Part shown: one piece after another, positions 32,890 through 41,386 of the stretch
Layout of the letters: each line of letters starts with the position of its first letter
How positions within the stretch are numbered: position 1 is the stretch's first letter
NCBI GenBank assembly: GCA_030038435.1
Contig: JASHOY010000250.1
Location: 1 to 41,386, forward strand
From: Acidobacteriaceae bacterium
Lineage (GTDB): Bacteria; Acidobacteriota; Terriglobia; Terriglobales; Acidobacteriaceae
Direction of reading: 5' to 3'
Length of the DNA stretch: 41,386 bases
The notes under the pieces: generated by a model
What the model saw: only the letters and a program-made list of their open reading frames with translations
The model's database searches: none
Told to the model about the DNA's origin: nothing
Translations under genes and position numbers: made by a program

Positions 32890-33924
32890 ATGATCTTCAG
32901 ATTGCTGGCGGCCGCTGTGTTGATGACGGCCCTGGTGCAAGTGGCTGCCGCGGCGGGAGCACAGGCGCCCAATTCTGCCGCCGTTGCTCAGCAAAACGCC
33001 CAGCCCGCCCGCACTTCGCCTCGTGCAACGACCCCGCCTGTGATCCCGGCGCAGCCCTATGCATCTCGGCCCGCCACAGCAAGGCCCTATGCTCCCAGAG
33101 CCTCCGCCGCTCCGCAGCAAACCCCTCCGCTCTCTACGCAGCAACCCGCGCAGCAAGTCCCGTCGGGGCCCGAATCCACTTCCTGCGCCACCGGGAACTG
33201 CGATGAGTGGCCAGCCAGCATCAAAGTGGCCAATCCACCACCGGCAAACACTCCGTTGCTGCCGCCGTATGAACGCATTATTCTGTGGGCCGCGCTGCTT
33301 GTCCTGATCATCCTCGGCTACGTGGCCATATTGCTAGCTTTGTCCACACTGAAAAAGATTGAGCGCCAGACTCGCGCCGGCGAAGAAGCCGCGACCGCCG
33401 CCGCGGAGAGCGCCCGCGCCGCTCTCATGCACTCCCAGGCAATCGTCAATGCCGAACGTCCATGGATCCTGGTCACCACCGAACCTTCACCGGGGGTTGC
33501 CAACGGCTTCGCCATCATTGCCGCCAACCGCGGGCGCACACCGGCCAGGATCATCGCCATGCCTCACCGGATCGAATTTGCCGAAAACGAATCCCGTCTC
33601 CCCGAGGTCCCTGAATACCAGCAGACCACTGCCAGTAACGCCGCTCCATTTTTGCCTGTGGTGTTGCTCCCGGGAGAATTCGCCCAGATCGCCACTTTCT
33701 GCCGCGACGACGTCAAGGAACTCAGTGCATCCCAGGAGCAATTCACGCGCATCGAAAACTGGGAAGAGAGAATCTTTCTCCACGGCAGAGTCACCTATCG
33801 CGATCTGCTTTCTCCAGCGGACCAGCAAATCCATGAGTCCGTCTGGTGCTTCTGGTATATCCACGGCCATCAGAACAGCGGCATGGTCCCCGCCGGCTCG
33901 CCCAATTACAACCGGCACACCTAG
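32890..33924 (+). CDS. proline-rich single-pass membrane protein, function unknown
   Basis: 344 residues. Residues 1-24 are a signal peptide (FRLLAAAVLMTALVQVAAAAG). A ~100-residue Pro/Ala/Gln-rich linker holds one CATGNC cysteine pair (~99-104). A strong transmembrane helix follows (~129-151, IILWAALLVLIILGYVAILLA). Then comes a short helix with a glutamate/alanine heptad-like run, likely coiled coil (~156-185). The C-terminal domain begins NAERPWILV and is beta-rich. The NAERPW(I/V) motif after a membrane helix occurs in many uncharacterised proteins of unknown role. There is no ribosome-binding site; a TACATT 6 bases upstream hints at a leaderless mRNA. It does not look connected to the pectin genes. 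Confidence 0.75.
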   Translation: MIFRLLAAAVLMTALVQVAAAAGAQAPNSAAVAQQNAQPARTSPRATTPPVIPAQPYASRPATARPYAPRASAAPQQTPPLSTQQPAQQVPSGPESTSCATGNCDEWPASIKVANPPPANTPLLPPYERIILWAALLVLIILGYVAILLALSTLKKIERQTRAGEEAATAAAESARAALMHSQAIVNAERPWILVTTEPSPGVANGFAIIAANRGRTPARIIAMPHRIEFAENESRLPEVPEYQQTTASNAAPFLPVVLLPGEFAQIATFCRDDVKELSASQEQFTRIENWEERIFLHGRVTYRDLLSPADQQIHESVWCFWYIHGHQNSGMVPAGSPNYNRHT

Positions 33925-34239
33925 CCGGCTTTTCACGGAACACGGAGTTTGCTGAATGCTCAATTCACAGCCAATTGGCGCCCTGTCTGGAACTGCTGTC
34001 TTTGTTCAATTGCGAACTTGCGACTCTTCGGCGGGTCCCATCCTTCGCCCCACACTCGACTCGTTTTCGCCGGTGATACACTGATCGACCAACGAGAGGC
34101 ATCGCGACGATCACCATGGTTGTGCGCTCCGCCATGAGTGCAGATATTGCCCGGCCTGCAGTCATTCTTGCGTTGTCCTCGAAAAAATCTTCCCGATCCG
34201 ATTCGTTCGCGTCAGATTTCTAACCACTGGTGAGGCAGA
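33925..34239. other. intergenic region, no gene seen
   Basis: 315 bases between the membrane protein and the methyltransferase. Short open frames (for example 33949-34137) have no ribosome site. GAGG 6 bases before 34240 serves the next gene. No hairpin terminator is evident. Confidence 0.5.
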
Positions 34240-35013
34240 ATGGCAAACCGGCGGCAACGGCTGAAACATCTTCTCACGTCATCGGAATGGGTGCGTGGCG
34301 AAGTGAAAGCAATGACGAACTTCACCCAGTTCGCGCAAACCAGGAATATATTTGTTCAGAAACACATTGACCTCTTGCTCGACGTGGGCGCGAACTGCGG
34401 CCAATATGCCTCTGAAATCCGTTCCTTCTACAAGGGTGAAATCCTTTCCTTCGAGCCCGTGTCCATAGCCTTTGCTCAACTCACAAAGAAGGCGGCAGGC
34501 GACTCAAAATGGAAGTGCTTCAACCTCGCGCTGGGGAGCAAAACGGGAACCGGCTCCATCCGGGTAGCGCAAGGCACCCAGTTAAGCTCGTTTCTCAAGC
34601 CCACAGCTTATTGCCAAAAGTTCGGTGACGAAGCGAAGGAGATCAGAGAAGAGCAGGTTGCCATACGCCGTCTGGACGAGTTTCTGAATGAAACCGTTCC
34701 AGACCTGCAGCATAGACGCATCTTCCTGAAGATCGACACCCAGGGTTTCGATGTTGAGGTGATCAAAGGGCTGGGCGAGTGCAGTCGATATATTCTCGTT
34801 CTCCAATCGGAAGTCTCAATCGTGCCCATCTACGAGGGAATGCCTCATTGGACAGAGAGCATCGCGCTATACGAACGGGCGGGCTTTGCGGTCGCGGGGA
34901 TGTTCCCCGTGACCTCGGACGGCCTGCGGGTGATTGAGTTCGATTGTCTGATGATCCGCGATGAAGGCGAGGCTCTCTCAGACTCAACGCAAATTCCGAA
35001 ACCTGGTTCTTGA
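34240..35013 (+). CDS. FkbM family SAM-dependent methyltransferase
   Basis: 257-residue methyltransferase; family members O-methylate polyketides, glycans or lipids. Seen: the SAM-binding glycine motif LLLDVGANCGQYA (~46-58), ILSFEPV (acidic residue for the ribose), the conserved VAIRRLDEFL, and IFLKIDTQGFDVEVIKGL (~164-181), the FkbM signature. GAGG lies 5-6 bases before the ATG. The substrate is unknown. FkbM proteins often belong to surface-polysaccharide clusters, but no glycosyltransferase is near. It is convergent with the sigma-54 activator gene (161-base gap, no clear terminator). Confidence 0.9.
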   Translation: MANRRQRLKHLLTSSEWVRGEVKAMTNFTQFAQTRNIFVQKHIDLLLDVGANCGQYASEIRSFYKGEILSFEPVSIAFAQLTKKAAGDSKWKCFNLALGSKTGTGSIRVAQGTQLSSFLKPTAYCQKFGDEAKEIREEQVAIRRLDEFLNETVPDLQHRRIFLKIDTQGFDVEVIKGLGECSRYILVLQSEVSIVPIYEGMPHWTESIALYERAGFAVAGMFPVTSDGLRVIEFDCLMIRDEGEALSDSTQIPKPGS

Positions 35014-35174
35014 GTTCCGCCGCGCTCTGGCCGGGAAGCGATCCAAACTCACCCGCAGACGTTCGCGTGTCCGTTTTTGCGGCCAGCTTCGGGGCAATGC
35101 CCGCGCCAAGAAACGGCTTCCAGACGCTCCTGGCATGGGCTTTGTGCCGACGGCGGAAGCTCGCCGCATTCAGA

Positions 35175-36596
35175 TCAGGCGGTGATGGACTCTCGCATGC
35201 CTTGCTCGAAGCTTCCATCATTCTCCGCCAGCCGCAGCAGGCGATGCAGATATGAGCGCGAGATGCAAAGGCTTCGTGCCGCCAGCGTCTTGTTGCCGTT
35301 GTGATCGCGCACCGCGTTCACCGCCAGCCTTATCTTATAGTCGCGAAGCTGGCGCTCGAACGACCCCAGCGGCTGGAAGTCACCGATGTCGATCACGTCC
35401 TCATCGCCGTAGGCGTCACTTTCTTCTTCATCTTGCGAATTGAATGACAGATCGTCGGCGCGCACCGCGCTTCCCGGCGCGAGAATAATCGCTCTCTGCA
35501 TCACATTCTCGAGTTCGCGCACGTTACCCGGCCATGAATGGGTTTGCAGCAGCTCCATGGCATCCGGCTCGATCGCGTCCATCGGCTTCTGAAACACCTG
35601 CGAATAGTGATTCAGGAAATGCCAGGCGATATTGGGAATGTCTTCGGCGTGTTCGCGCAGCGCCGGCGCCTCAATGCGCATCACGTTGATGCGATAGTAG
35701 AGGTCCTGCCTGAATTTACCCTCCGCGACCAGCTTGCCCAGATCGCGGTGCGTGGCAAAAACCAGGCGTGCACGCAGCGGAATGACCCGTGTCGTGCCCA
35801 GCCGGCTGAATTCCATCTGCTGCAGCACCCGCAACAGCTTTACCTGGGTGAACAGGCTCAGGTCTCCGATCTCGTCCAGGAATAGTGTTCCATTGGCGGC
35901 CTGTTCGAAATATCCTGCGCGCGCTCCCACCGTGCCGGTGAAAGCACCCTTCTCGTGACCAAACAGCTCCGCCTCGATCAGCGTTTCCGGTATTGCCCCG
36001 CAGGAGACCGCCACAAAAGGCCGATCGGCCCGCACCCCCAAATTGTGGATGGCCCGCGCGATCAGTTCCTTTCCCGTTCCACTTTCCCCGGTCACCAGCA
36101 CCGCTGCATTCAGACTGGAGACGCTGCGAATGAGCTGATAGGCCCGCTTCATTTGCGGACTGGATCCGATCAGGCGGTCGCAGCCGGTCAACGCTTTTAG
36201 CGGCTCCTGCGCGTTACGCAGCGGGCGCTTGAAAAATGTGTTCTGGTAAGCCTCGCTGAGCATGGCCTTCAGGTCAGGAACCGACAAAGGCCTGCGGCAG
36301 TGCCCGAAGGCTCCGCCACGCACCAGTCCGTCTGCTAACGGACTTAACTCGTCGTCGGCGAGCACCACCAGGGGAACTCCTGCCGTGCGCAGCCGCTTCA
36401 CTCCCGCGATCCGCGCCTCCAGAGTGTCATGGGTCGAATTCAGGTCCAGGATCGAAACCTCGCACTCACCGGCGGTCGCAAGTCCGCTCAACTCCTCCCA
36501 GTCGGATTCCAGCAGAATCTGGAAATCCCTTCCGAGAGCGGAGGAAAGAAAGAGGGACAGTGAGTGGTCTTCCGTGAAAAGCCCGACCTTGATCAT
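35175..36596 (-). CDS. sigma-54-dependent activator with degenerate receiver domain
   Basis: 473-residue NtrC-like regulator. Residues 1-118 fold like a response-regulator receiver and keep a possible phospho-site (D51 in ILDLN). However, the switch Thr/Ser is replaced (A80 in VVLADD) and the conserved Lys before Pro is Arg (CRRP, ~102), so phosphorylation control is doubtful. The AAA+ domain (~140-370) has Walker A GESGTGKE (170-177), Walker B LFLDEIGD (238-245) and the sigma-54 contact loop as GAFTGT (217-222; consensus GAFTGA). A Fis-type HTH ends the protein (GNKTLAARSLCISRSYLHRLLRL). No histidine kinase is adjacent. The divergent neighbour at 37052 is another receiver-like protein, possibly a functional partner. 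Confidence 0.93.
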   Translation of the reverse strand: MIKVGLFTEDHSLSLFLSSALGRDFQILLESDWEELSGLATAGECEVSILDLNSTHDTLEARIAGVKRLRTAGVPLVVLADDELSPLADGLVRGGAFGHCRRPLSVPDLKAMLSEAYQNTFFKRPLRNAQEPLKALTGCDRLIGSSPQMKRAYQLIRSVSSLNAAVLVTGESGTGKELIARAIHNLGVRADRPFVAVSCGAIPETLIEAELFGHEKGAFTGTVGARAGYFEQAANGTLFLDEIGDLSLFTQVKLLRVLQQMEFSRLGTTRVIPLRARLVFATHRDLGKLVAEGKFRQDLYYRINVMRIEAPALREHAEDIPNIAWHFLNHYSQVFQKPMDAIEPDAMELLQTHSWPGNVRELENVMQRAIILAPGSAVRADDLSFNSQDEEESDAYGDEDVIDIGDFQPLGSFERQLRDYKIRLAVNAVRDHNGNKTLAARSLCISRSYLHRLLRLAENDGSFEQGMRESITA

Positions 36597-36632
36597 CCGT
36601 GAACCAGCCTTCTACTCGGAGAGCCTTCACCC

Positions 36633-36647
36633 CCAGGGATTCCCTGG
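36633..36647. promoter_or_regulatory. inverted repeat upstream of the sigma-54 activator
   Basis: CCAGGG-ATT-CCCTGG, perfect 6-bp arms, centre 44 bases upstream of the activator start codon. It could be an operator for the Fis-type activator itself or a leader hairpin. Confidence 0.35.
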
Positions 36648-36672
36648 AGATACATCTCTAGAGTGACGGTAT

Positions 36673-36691
36673 GGATTGGCATACCCAATCC
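36673..36691. promoter_or_regulatory. second inverted repeat upstream of the sigma-54 activator
   Basis: GGATTGG-CATAC-CCAATCC, perfect 7-bp arms with a 5-base spacer. It lies 26 bases from the first repeat, with a different sequence. Confidence 0.4.
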
Positions 36692-37051
36692 CCTACCAGT
36701 GCAGGAGGAGGTCCCACAATAGTAGCACACAGGCACCCTAGCCTTTCAACCGGAATTTGTTCCTCCAAGCGCACGTAACCAGCTGATTTTCCTTTCGAAT
36801 ACACCTTGGTACCCGCAACCTGACAGAGGTAATGTAACGCTGGGTTACCGAAGGGCCACGCAATCCGCTTAAAGAGGAATTCAGCGACTTAAAGGGCCAT
36901 TGATTTCCAAGATTCCCTTCGCTCAGAATTTTCCTGTGGGCATTTCTATGAGTCCTCCCGCAGTTCGGGAATCTGATCATGGTTTATACGCACCCAAAGC
37001 GCCACATACAGGCCTGCGCCCGGCAAGCGCACGGCAGGGAGCCGGAACCGG

Positions 37052-37567
37052 ATGAACCTCGCCAATTCAGTTGACCTTAATAACCCCAGCCCGCGCTATG
37101 GCGCGAATCTGGCCATTGCCCTGATTTCCCCCAGCGAGCAGCGGCGCGACGCCGCGGCGCGGTCTGCGGCCGCTATTTGTGAAGTCTCGTCTTACGTATT
37201 AAATGCCGCCGACATGGAAGAACTATCGCAGCGTCACTATGACGTGATTATGATCGATATCGAAGACGACACCGAACGTGCCCTGAAACTGGTCGAGATT
37301 TTCAGCTCCGACGGCAGTTCCAAGGTGCTCGTCTATTCACCCTCCATCACCCGCGAAATTCTGGCGCGTTGCATTTGCGCCGGGGCTCGCGATTTTCTCG
37401 CTTTTCCCTTTCAGTCTGCCGCCATGAAGGAAGCACTGGACCGGCTGTCAAACCCGCAGCCGGCTGCGCCACCTCCCAGAACAACCCCTGAACCGGCGCA
37501 GCCTCTGGCGAGGCCCAAGCCGGGTTGGCGTCGCTTGTTCAACTCTTTTTCCCTGGCCCGCTCCTAG
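37052..37567 (+). CDS. stand-alone pseudo-receiver protein
   Basis: 171 residues. Residues ~18-132 look like a receiver fold: NLAIALISPSEQ (strand 1, without the acidic pair), YDVIMIDIEDD (possible phospho-Asp D69), KVLVYSPS (strand 4) and ARDFLAFPF, where the usual Lys-Pro is Phe-Pro. The loss of the acidic pair and the lysine suggests no classical phosphotransfer. A proline-rich linker (~135-158) and a short basic/amphipathic end (GWRRLFNSFSLARS) follow, possibly a membrane or partner docking helix. No output domain is seen. It is similar in plan to the N-terminal part of CpaE-like proteins. It lies divergent from the sigma-54 activator, whose own receiver is degenerate. Confidence 0.6.
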   Translation: MNLANSVDLNNPSPRYGANLAIALISPSEQRRDAAARSAAAICEVSSYVLNAADMEELSQRHYDVIMIDIEDDTERALKLVEIFSSDGSSKVLVYSPSITREILARCICAGARDFLAFPFQSAAMKEALDRLSNPQPAAPPPRTTPEPAQPLARPKPGWRRLFNSFSLARS

Positions 37568-38028
37568 TGACGCCACACGCGCAGCCGGATCTCGATTCCC
37601 GGCAGCAAAGCATCCTGCCTCGGAGATTTGGCCATTTGCAGCAAGTTTAGGTTGAATCCCTCCCAGGAAAAGAGCACTTAAGCGAACTAGCGCCCGGCGT
37701 GCATCCGTCGAAGATGCCCCCGGGGCGGCTCTCATTCCGCGTGTCCGGTCAAGTGATTACACTTGAGTGGCGGCAAATGCGCGGCTTCCGCGCCGGTTTG
37801 CCGTTTTTTGGGGCTAGTAAGCGTGAAACTGTGAAATGCGATCAATCTCTTCACTTCAGGAGTAGCGGAACGAAAGAAGACGTGAAACCGCAAGACCGTG
37901 TCTTATGTTGCATGCGGCTCACCTCTTCGAACCGCTCTACGTCCATCCTGTCAGCGCTGCGGCGCTCGTTGCGGCCGATCTCCCGCATAAGCATCGGCAA
38001 GTTCAGGCGGCATCTAAGCGAACAGGAG
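37568..38028. other. region upstream of TonB receptor 3
   Basis: 461 bases. The receptor frame is open from 37699, but the translated part before 38029 lacks a signal peptide and looks non-coding (arginine/serine-rich). No convincing promoter or terminator was found. Confidence 0.4.
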
Positions 38029-40563
38029 ATGGGAACTCCAATTTGTGCCAATCCGCTCCTGCGCCGTCTTTTGAACGCACTCCCTGTGGCAATCCTCGTT
38101 GCGCCGTTTGTCGGGTTTGGTCAACCCGCGGCTCCGCCCTCGCAAGTGGTGGTTACGGTGGTTGACGAAAACGGGGTGGGTGTGTCCCGCGCCCGGGTTA
38201 CTATCGCCGAACCGAACCTGGCGCCGCTGCAGCTCTGGACCAACTATGCGGGTCACTGCACCTTCACGCTGCCCCAAAATCCGCAGCCGTACCGGCTCAC
38301 CGTGGAGAAGCCCGGGTTCTATCAATCGTCCCAGACCGCAATCAGCCCCGATCTCGGCGCACTCAACGTCATCATAGCCCACGAGCAGATGGTCAAAGAG
38401 GAGGTCAATGTAACCTCTTCAACCCCCGGCATCGACACCCAGCAAGTGTCGAATGCGCAAATCATGAGTATGCCGGAGATCGTGAATATTCCTTACCAGC
38501 CTTCACGCGATATTCGCTATCTGCTGTCGTTCAATCCCGGCGTAGTTCCAGGCGTTCCGAGCGCGAGCACGCAAGTTCACGTAGCCGGCGCGGACAGTTG
38601 GCAAACCCTTTACATGCTGGACGGATTCGATATCCGCTCCCCGGTGAGCGGGGACCTGAGTCTGCGTGTCAGCGCCGACGCGGTCCGCAGTATCGATACC
38701 GAGTCAACCCGCTACCCGGTCGAATACGGGCGCACGACCGGCGGGGTAGTGGCGCTTTATACCGGCATGGGTGACAACAAATTCCAATTCACCGGCACGG
38801 ACTTCCTTCCTTCGTTCCACCAGATCGGCGGCAAACTCCGTTTCGACAAAATCGTTCCCCGTTTCAATTTTTCCGGACCTCTGGTTCGCAACCATGCATG
38901 GTTTTTTGACGGGATTGATTTTAACTATTCGGACATCTATGTCACCGGACTTCCCTCCAATGCGGCAACAACCACGGAGGTTCGCGGAAGCAACCTTTTC
39001 AAGGTGCAGGCCAATCTCAGCCCGGAAAATATTCTGACCACGGGATTACTGTTCGATGACTTTCACGAACCTTACTATGGTCTTTCTGCCATAACGCCAC
39101 AGGTCAGCACTACGAATCAAGACAGCATCGCGTGGTTTCCCTACCTGCGCGATCAATGGACCTTTGCAAAGGGCGCGCTGCTTGACGTCGGAGTTGCGGA
39201 CATGCGCTTTCGCCAGGGCAACGAGCCCCATGGGAGCACGCCCTACGTGATTACGCCGGAAGTCACGGAAGGCAGTTACTTCGAGAATCGGACCAGGCGC
39301 TCACAGCGAACCGAGGGCACCGCAACTCTCTATCTGCCTTCTCGCCATTGGGCCGGCGTCCACGACCTGCAAGCCGGCATCGACCTGGATTACACCGGGG
39401 TGAATGAAAATGTCGCTCGCGCACCGGTAAGTTACCTGCGCGAAGGAAGCGCGCCTGGAGTGAATGGAACGCTGCTGCGCTATAGTGTTTTCACCCCGGT
39501 TGCGCCTTTCGGCCTCCATAACCTGTCAATTGGCTCATATTTCCAGGACAGGTGGAGCACGAAGCAGGGGCTGCTTCTTCAGCCGGGAATTCGCTTCGAT
39601 TGGAACGAGATCGTCCGGCGACCGGAGTTTTCGCCGCGGTTTGCCTTCATTTATTCGCCTCCGCGCCACGCAAACTCCACGAAAATCTCGGCAGGCATTG
39701 GCGTTTACTACGACCGCACCCAGCTCGCCTACTTAGCGAGCGCGCTTGCCGGTCTGCGCACAGACACCTTCTACAACTCCGATGGCCTTACGCCTGCCGG
39801 CCCCACGCAAGCAACCGAGTTTACCGCCGACTATAGCTCCCTCCGTGATCCCCATGCGCTGAACTGGAGCGTGGGAATAGAACAGAAGCTGCCCGGGACC
39901 ATCTATGCGGGCCTCAATTTCATGCAGAAGCGGACGTCGAATATCTTCACATACGCAAATCAAAGCGATCCGTCTGCTCTCTCCGGCAATTACCTGTTGA
40001 CGAATGCGCGCACCGACCGCTACACCCAGGTTGAAATCCAGGCGCGCCACACATTCTCCGATGGCTTCGCATTATTCGGCGCATACACGCGCTCTTCAGC
40101 GCGCACCAATGCTGCAATAGCGTACTTGCCTACCCCTTCGCCATGGGGCCCCCAGCAGAGCGGACCGGTGGCGTGGGACACGCCGAATCGCATTCTCTCC
40201 TGGGGCTGGCTGCCAGTCCCGCTGCCCAGATTCAGGAAGAAATGGAGATTTGTCTACACTGAGGAATGGCAGAACGGATACCCGATCACTTCGGTTGACT
40301 CGTCCCAGCAGGTCGTAGGTGCAGTGGGATCGCACAGTTTTCCGAACTTCACCAATTTCAGCCCTGGACTCGCATGGCGCTTTCATTTCCGTGGCGAGTA
40401 CTGGGAATTGCGTGGAGTGATGGAGAACGCGCTGGACAGCTCCAATCCGGCAGTTGTCAATAATGTAGTGGACTCCCCGCAGTATCTCACCTTCAGCTAC
40501 GATGAGGGCCGCGCTTTCACCGCTCGCATCCGCCTGATCGGCACGAGAAACAAAAAGCATTAG
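38029..40563 (+). CDS. TonB-dependent receptor 3 (divergent, Oar-like)
   Basis: 844 residues from the ATG at 38029, chosen because the signal peptide begins there (LLNALPVAILVAPFVGFGQ). The AGGAG directly touching the ATG is poorly spaced, so the start is tentative. A carboxypeptidase-regulatory-like domain (~36-115, VVVTVVDENGVGVSRARVTI) is followed by a plug (DIRYLLSFNPGVVPGVP, TLYMLDGFDIRSPVSGD) and a barrel that ends near FTARIRLIGTRNKKH. It is much shorter than receptors 1 and 2 and shows little similarity to them beyond the fold. It has no GntR-type operator upstream, so it is probably not part of the pectin regulon. Substrate unknown. Confidence 0.88.
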   Translation: MGTPICANPLLRRLLNALPVAILVAPFVGFGQPAAPPSQVVVTVVDENGVGVSRARVTIAEPNLAPLQLWTNYAGHCTFTLPQNPQPYRLTVEKPGFYQSSQTAISPDLGALNVIIAHEQMVKEEVNVTSSTPGIDTQQVSNAQIMSMPEIVNIPYQPSRDIRYLLSFNPGVVPGVPSASTQVHVAGADSWQTLYMLDGFDIRSPVSGDLSLRVSADAVRSIDTESTRYPVEYGRTTGGVVALYTGMGDNKFQFTGTDFLPSFHQIGGKLRFDKIVPRFNFSGPLVRNHAWFFDGIDFNYSDIYVTGLPSNAATTTEVRGSNLFKVQANLSPENILTTGLLFDDFHEPYYGLSAITPQVSTTNQDSIAWFPYLRDQWTFAKGALLDVGVADMRFRQGNEPHGSTPYVITPEVTEGSYFENRTRRSQRTEGTATLYLPSRHWAGVHDLQAGIDLDYTGVNENVARAPVSYLREGSAPGVNGTLLRYSVFTPVAPFGLHNLSIGSYFQDRWSTKQGLLLQPGIRFDWNEIVRRPEFSPRFAFIYSPPRHANSTKISAGIGVYYDRTQLAYLASALAGLRTDTFYNSDGLTPAGPTQATEFTADYSSLRDPHALNWSVGIEQKLPGTIYAGLNFMQKRTSNIFTYANQSDPSALSGNYLLTNARTDRYTQVEIQARHTFSDGFALFGAYTRSSARTNAAIAYLPTPSPWGPQQSGPVAWDTPNRILSWGWLPVPLPRFRKKWRFVYTEEWQNGYPITSVDSSQQVVGAVGSHSFPNFTNFSPGLAWRFHFRGEYWELRGVMENALDSSNPAVVNNVVDSPQYLTFSYDEGRAFTARIRLIGTRNKKH

Positions 40564-40605
40564 CCCAGCGCCAACGAGGTGCCGGCGCGTCGCTGCCGAA
40601 TCCAG

Positions 40606-41346
40606 TCAGATGGCCGCTGTCCCGCGCAAGAGAGCGTCAGCCCGCCGCAGATCCTCTTCCGTATCCACACCGACCGTGTCGGCCGGCGCCTCTGCTACGT
40701 AAACTGCAATTCCATTCTCCAGAAGACGCAATTGTTCCAGCCGCTCCAGCCGCTCCAATGGCGAAGGCTCGAGCGCGGCAAAGCGCTCCAGCGCCATCTT
40801 GCGATAGGCATAAATCCCCAGGTGTTTGCGGTAGCCCGCAAATCCCGTGCGGTCCCGGTCGAAGGGAATCGTAGCCCGTGAAAAATACAGTGCGCGGCCA
40901 TCCAGCGCCGTCACCACCTTTACGGCATTGGGATTCGCAAATTCCTCGGGCGGGCAGCGCACCGCCAAGGTGGAAACCTCCACCTCCGGTCGCTCGAAAA
41001 GAGTGAGCAGCGGCTCAAAAAAAGGCGGCGTAAGCGTTGGTTCGTCGCCCTGGATGTTGACATAGATGTCGGCATCGATCTGACGCGCGACCTCTCTGAC
41101 CCGGTCCGACCCGCTGGGGCACGCCGGTGATGTCATCCGTACGGGAATCTCGCGGGCAGCGCACGCTGCTGCCACTTCTTCTGAATCAGTCGCTACCACT
41201 ACCACTTCCATCAGTCCGCTGGCGGCCGCCGCGCGCCACACCCATTCGACCATGGGGCGGCCTGCAATGTTGCGAAGCACTTTGTCTTTCATCCGCGTGG
41301 ATTTGAGACGCGCCGGGATCACTCCGACAATCCGTGTTGGAGTCAT
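40606..41346 (-). CDS. kdsB: 3-deoxy-manno-octulosonate cytidylyltransferase
   Basis: Activates Kdo as CMP-Kdo for lipopolysaccharide inner-core synthesis, evidence of a Gram-negative envelope. The 246 residues match the family length. Motifs: VIPARLKSTRMKDKVLRNIAGRP (nucleotide binding), VVATDSEEV, CPSGSDRV, YVNIQGDEP (metal-binding Asp), KHLGIYAYR, LERLEQLRLLENG and VGVDTEEDL. No Shine-Dalgarno sequence precedes the ATG; TACACT (41354-41359) lies 7 bases upstream. Convergent with TonB receptor 3, with only 42 bases between them. Confidence 0.96.
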   Translation of the reverse strand: MTPTRIVGVIPARLKSTRMKDKVLRNIAGRPMVEWVWRAAAASGLMEVVVVATDSEEVAAACAAREIPVRMTSPACPSGSDRVREVARQIDADIYVNIQGDEPTLTPPFFEPLLTLFERPEVEVSTLAVRCPPEEFANPNAVKVVTALDGRALYFSRATIPFDRDRTGFAGYRKHLGIYAYRKMALERFAALEPSPLERLERLEQLRLLENGIAVYVAEAPADTVGVDTEEDLRRADALLRGTAAI

Positions 41347-41353
41347 GGAGTCG

Positions 41354-41359
41354 AGTGTA
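41354..41359 (-). promoter_or_regulatory. -10 box of kdsB (possible leaderless promoter)
   Basis: TACACT on the minus strand, 7 bases before the ATG, the same spacing as TACAAT before ispE. Confidence 0.4.
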
Positions 41360-41386
41360 CATGCCCTGGCCCGGCGCCTGAGAACC

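Larger units (their letters stand above)
36597..37051. other. long divergent intergenic region
   Basis: 455 bases between the sigma-54 activator (minus) and the pseudo-receiver gene (plus). It holds two inverted repeats close to the activator start (see 36633-36647 and 36673-36691). No -24/-12 (TGGCAC-N5-TTGC) promoter was found by eye. GGGAG lies 11 bases before the 37052 ATG. No gene is seen. Confidence 0.55.

Noticed and set aside
36597..37051. Search for a sigma-54 (-24/-12) promoter near the activator
   Set aside because: No TGGCAC-N5-TTGC match on either strand by eye.
1..41386. CRISPR arrays, transposases, integrases, rRNA genes, prophage genes
   Set aside because: No regularly spaced repeat array and no recognisable mobile-element, phage or rRNA sequence was found.

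Overview
The window looks like a chromosomal segment of an Acidobacteriota genome (Terriglobia-like). The grounds are three very large Oar-type TonB-dependent receptors with an N-terminal carboxypeptidase-regulatory/CNA-B-like domain and no SusD partner, a truncated VWFA-related protein of the acidobacterial type, GC-rich coding sequence with strong third-position GC, and frequent GTG/TTG starts. This is inference from gene content; no database search was possible.

Layout. 1-9518: an exported VWFA-related protein cut by the left edge, a large unrecognised exported protein, a Y-family DNA polymerase, a tiny cysteine-rich membrane protein, a DPP-IV-type exopeptidase and a DUF2252 protein. 9567-15290: a housekeeping block in classical order, ispE - tRNA-Gln(UUG) - prs - rplY - pth - rpsF - rpsR - rplI, all on the plus strand, with small 14-bp-period G-rich repeats between and inside genes. 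15407-16240: an orphan oligopeptide-type ABC ATPase.

16495-32615: a pectin/galacturonate utilisation locus. It contains two paralogous TonB receptors, a decayed Tat-exported carboxylesterase, a FadR-type (GntR/FCD) regulator, tagaturonate epimerase UxaE, a GH28 polygalacturonase, and a bifunctional GH28 + CE8 (pectin methylesterase) protein. The palindrome TGGTCWGACCW occurs upstream of receptor 1, upstream of receptor 2 and in the gntR/uxaE divergent region. A weaker version lies between the two pectinase genes. In both receptor promoters it sits about 20 bases downstream of the predicted start of transcription, as expected for a repressor roadblock. The proposed model is that exported pectinases demethylate and cut homogalacturonan, the TonB receptors import the oligomers, and UxaE channels tagaturonate into the fructuronate branch. 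The GntR protein would repress the set until a uronate-type inducer is present. Other galacturonate catabolic genes (uxaC, uxuA/B, kdgK, kdgA) are not in the window.

32614-41386: an ORF remnant, a proline-rich membrane protein, an FkbM methyltransferase, a sigma-54 activator with a degenerate receiver domain, a stand-alone pseudo-receiver protein, a third and divergent TonB receptor, and kdsB. Several genes without a Shine-Dalgarno sequence (ispE, kdsB, the protein at 32890) have a TANANT-like -10 box 6-7 bases before the ATG, which suggests leaderless transcripts.
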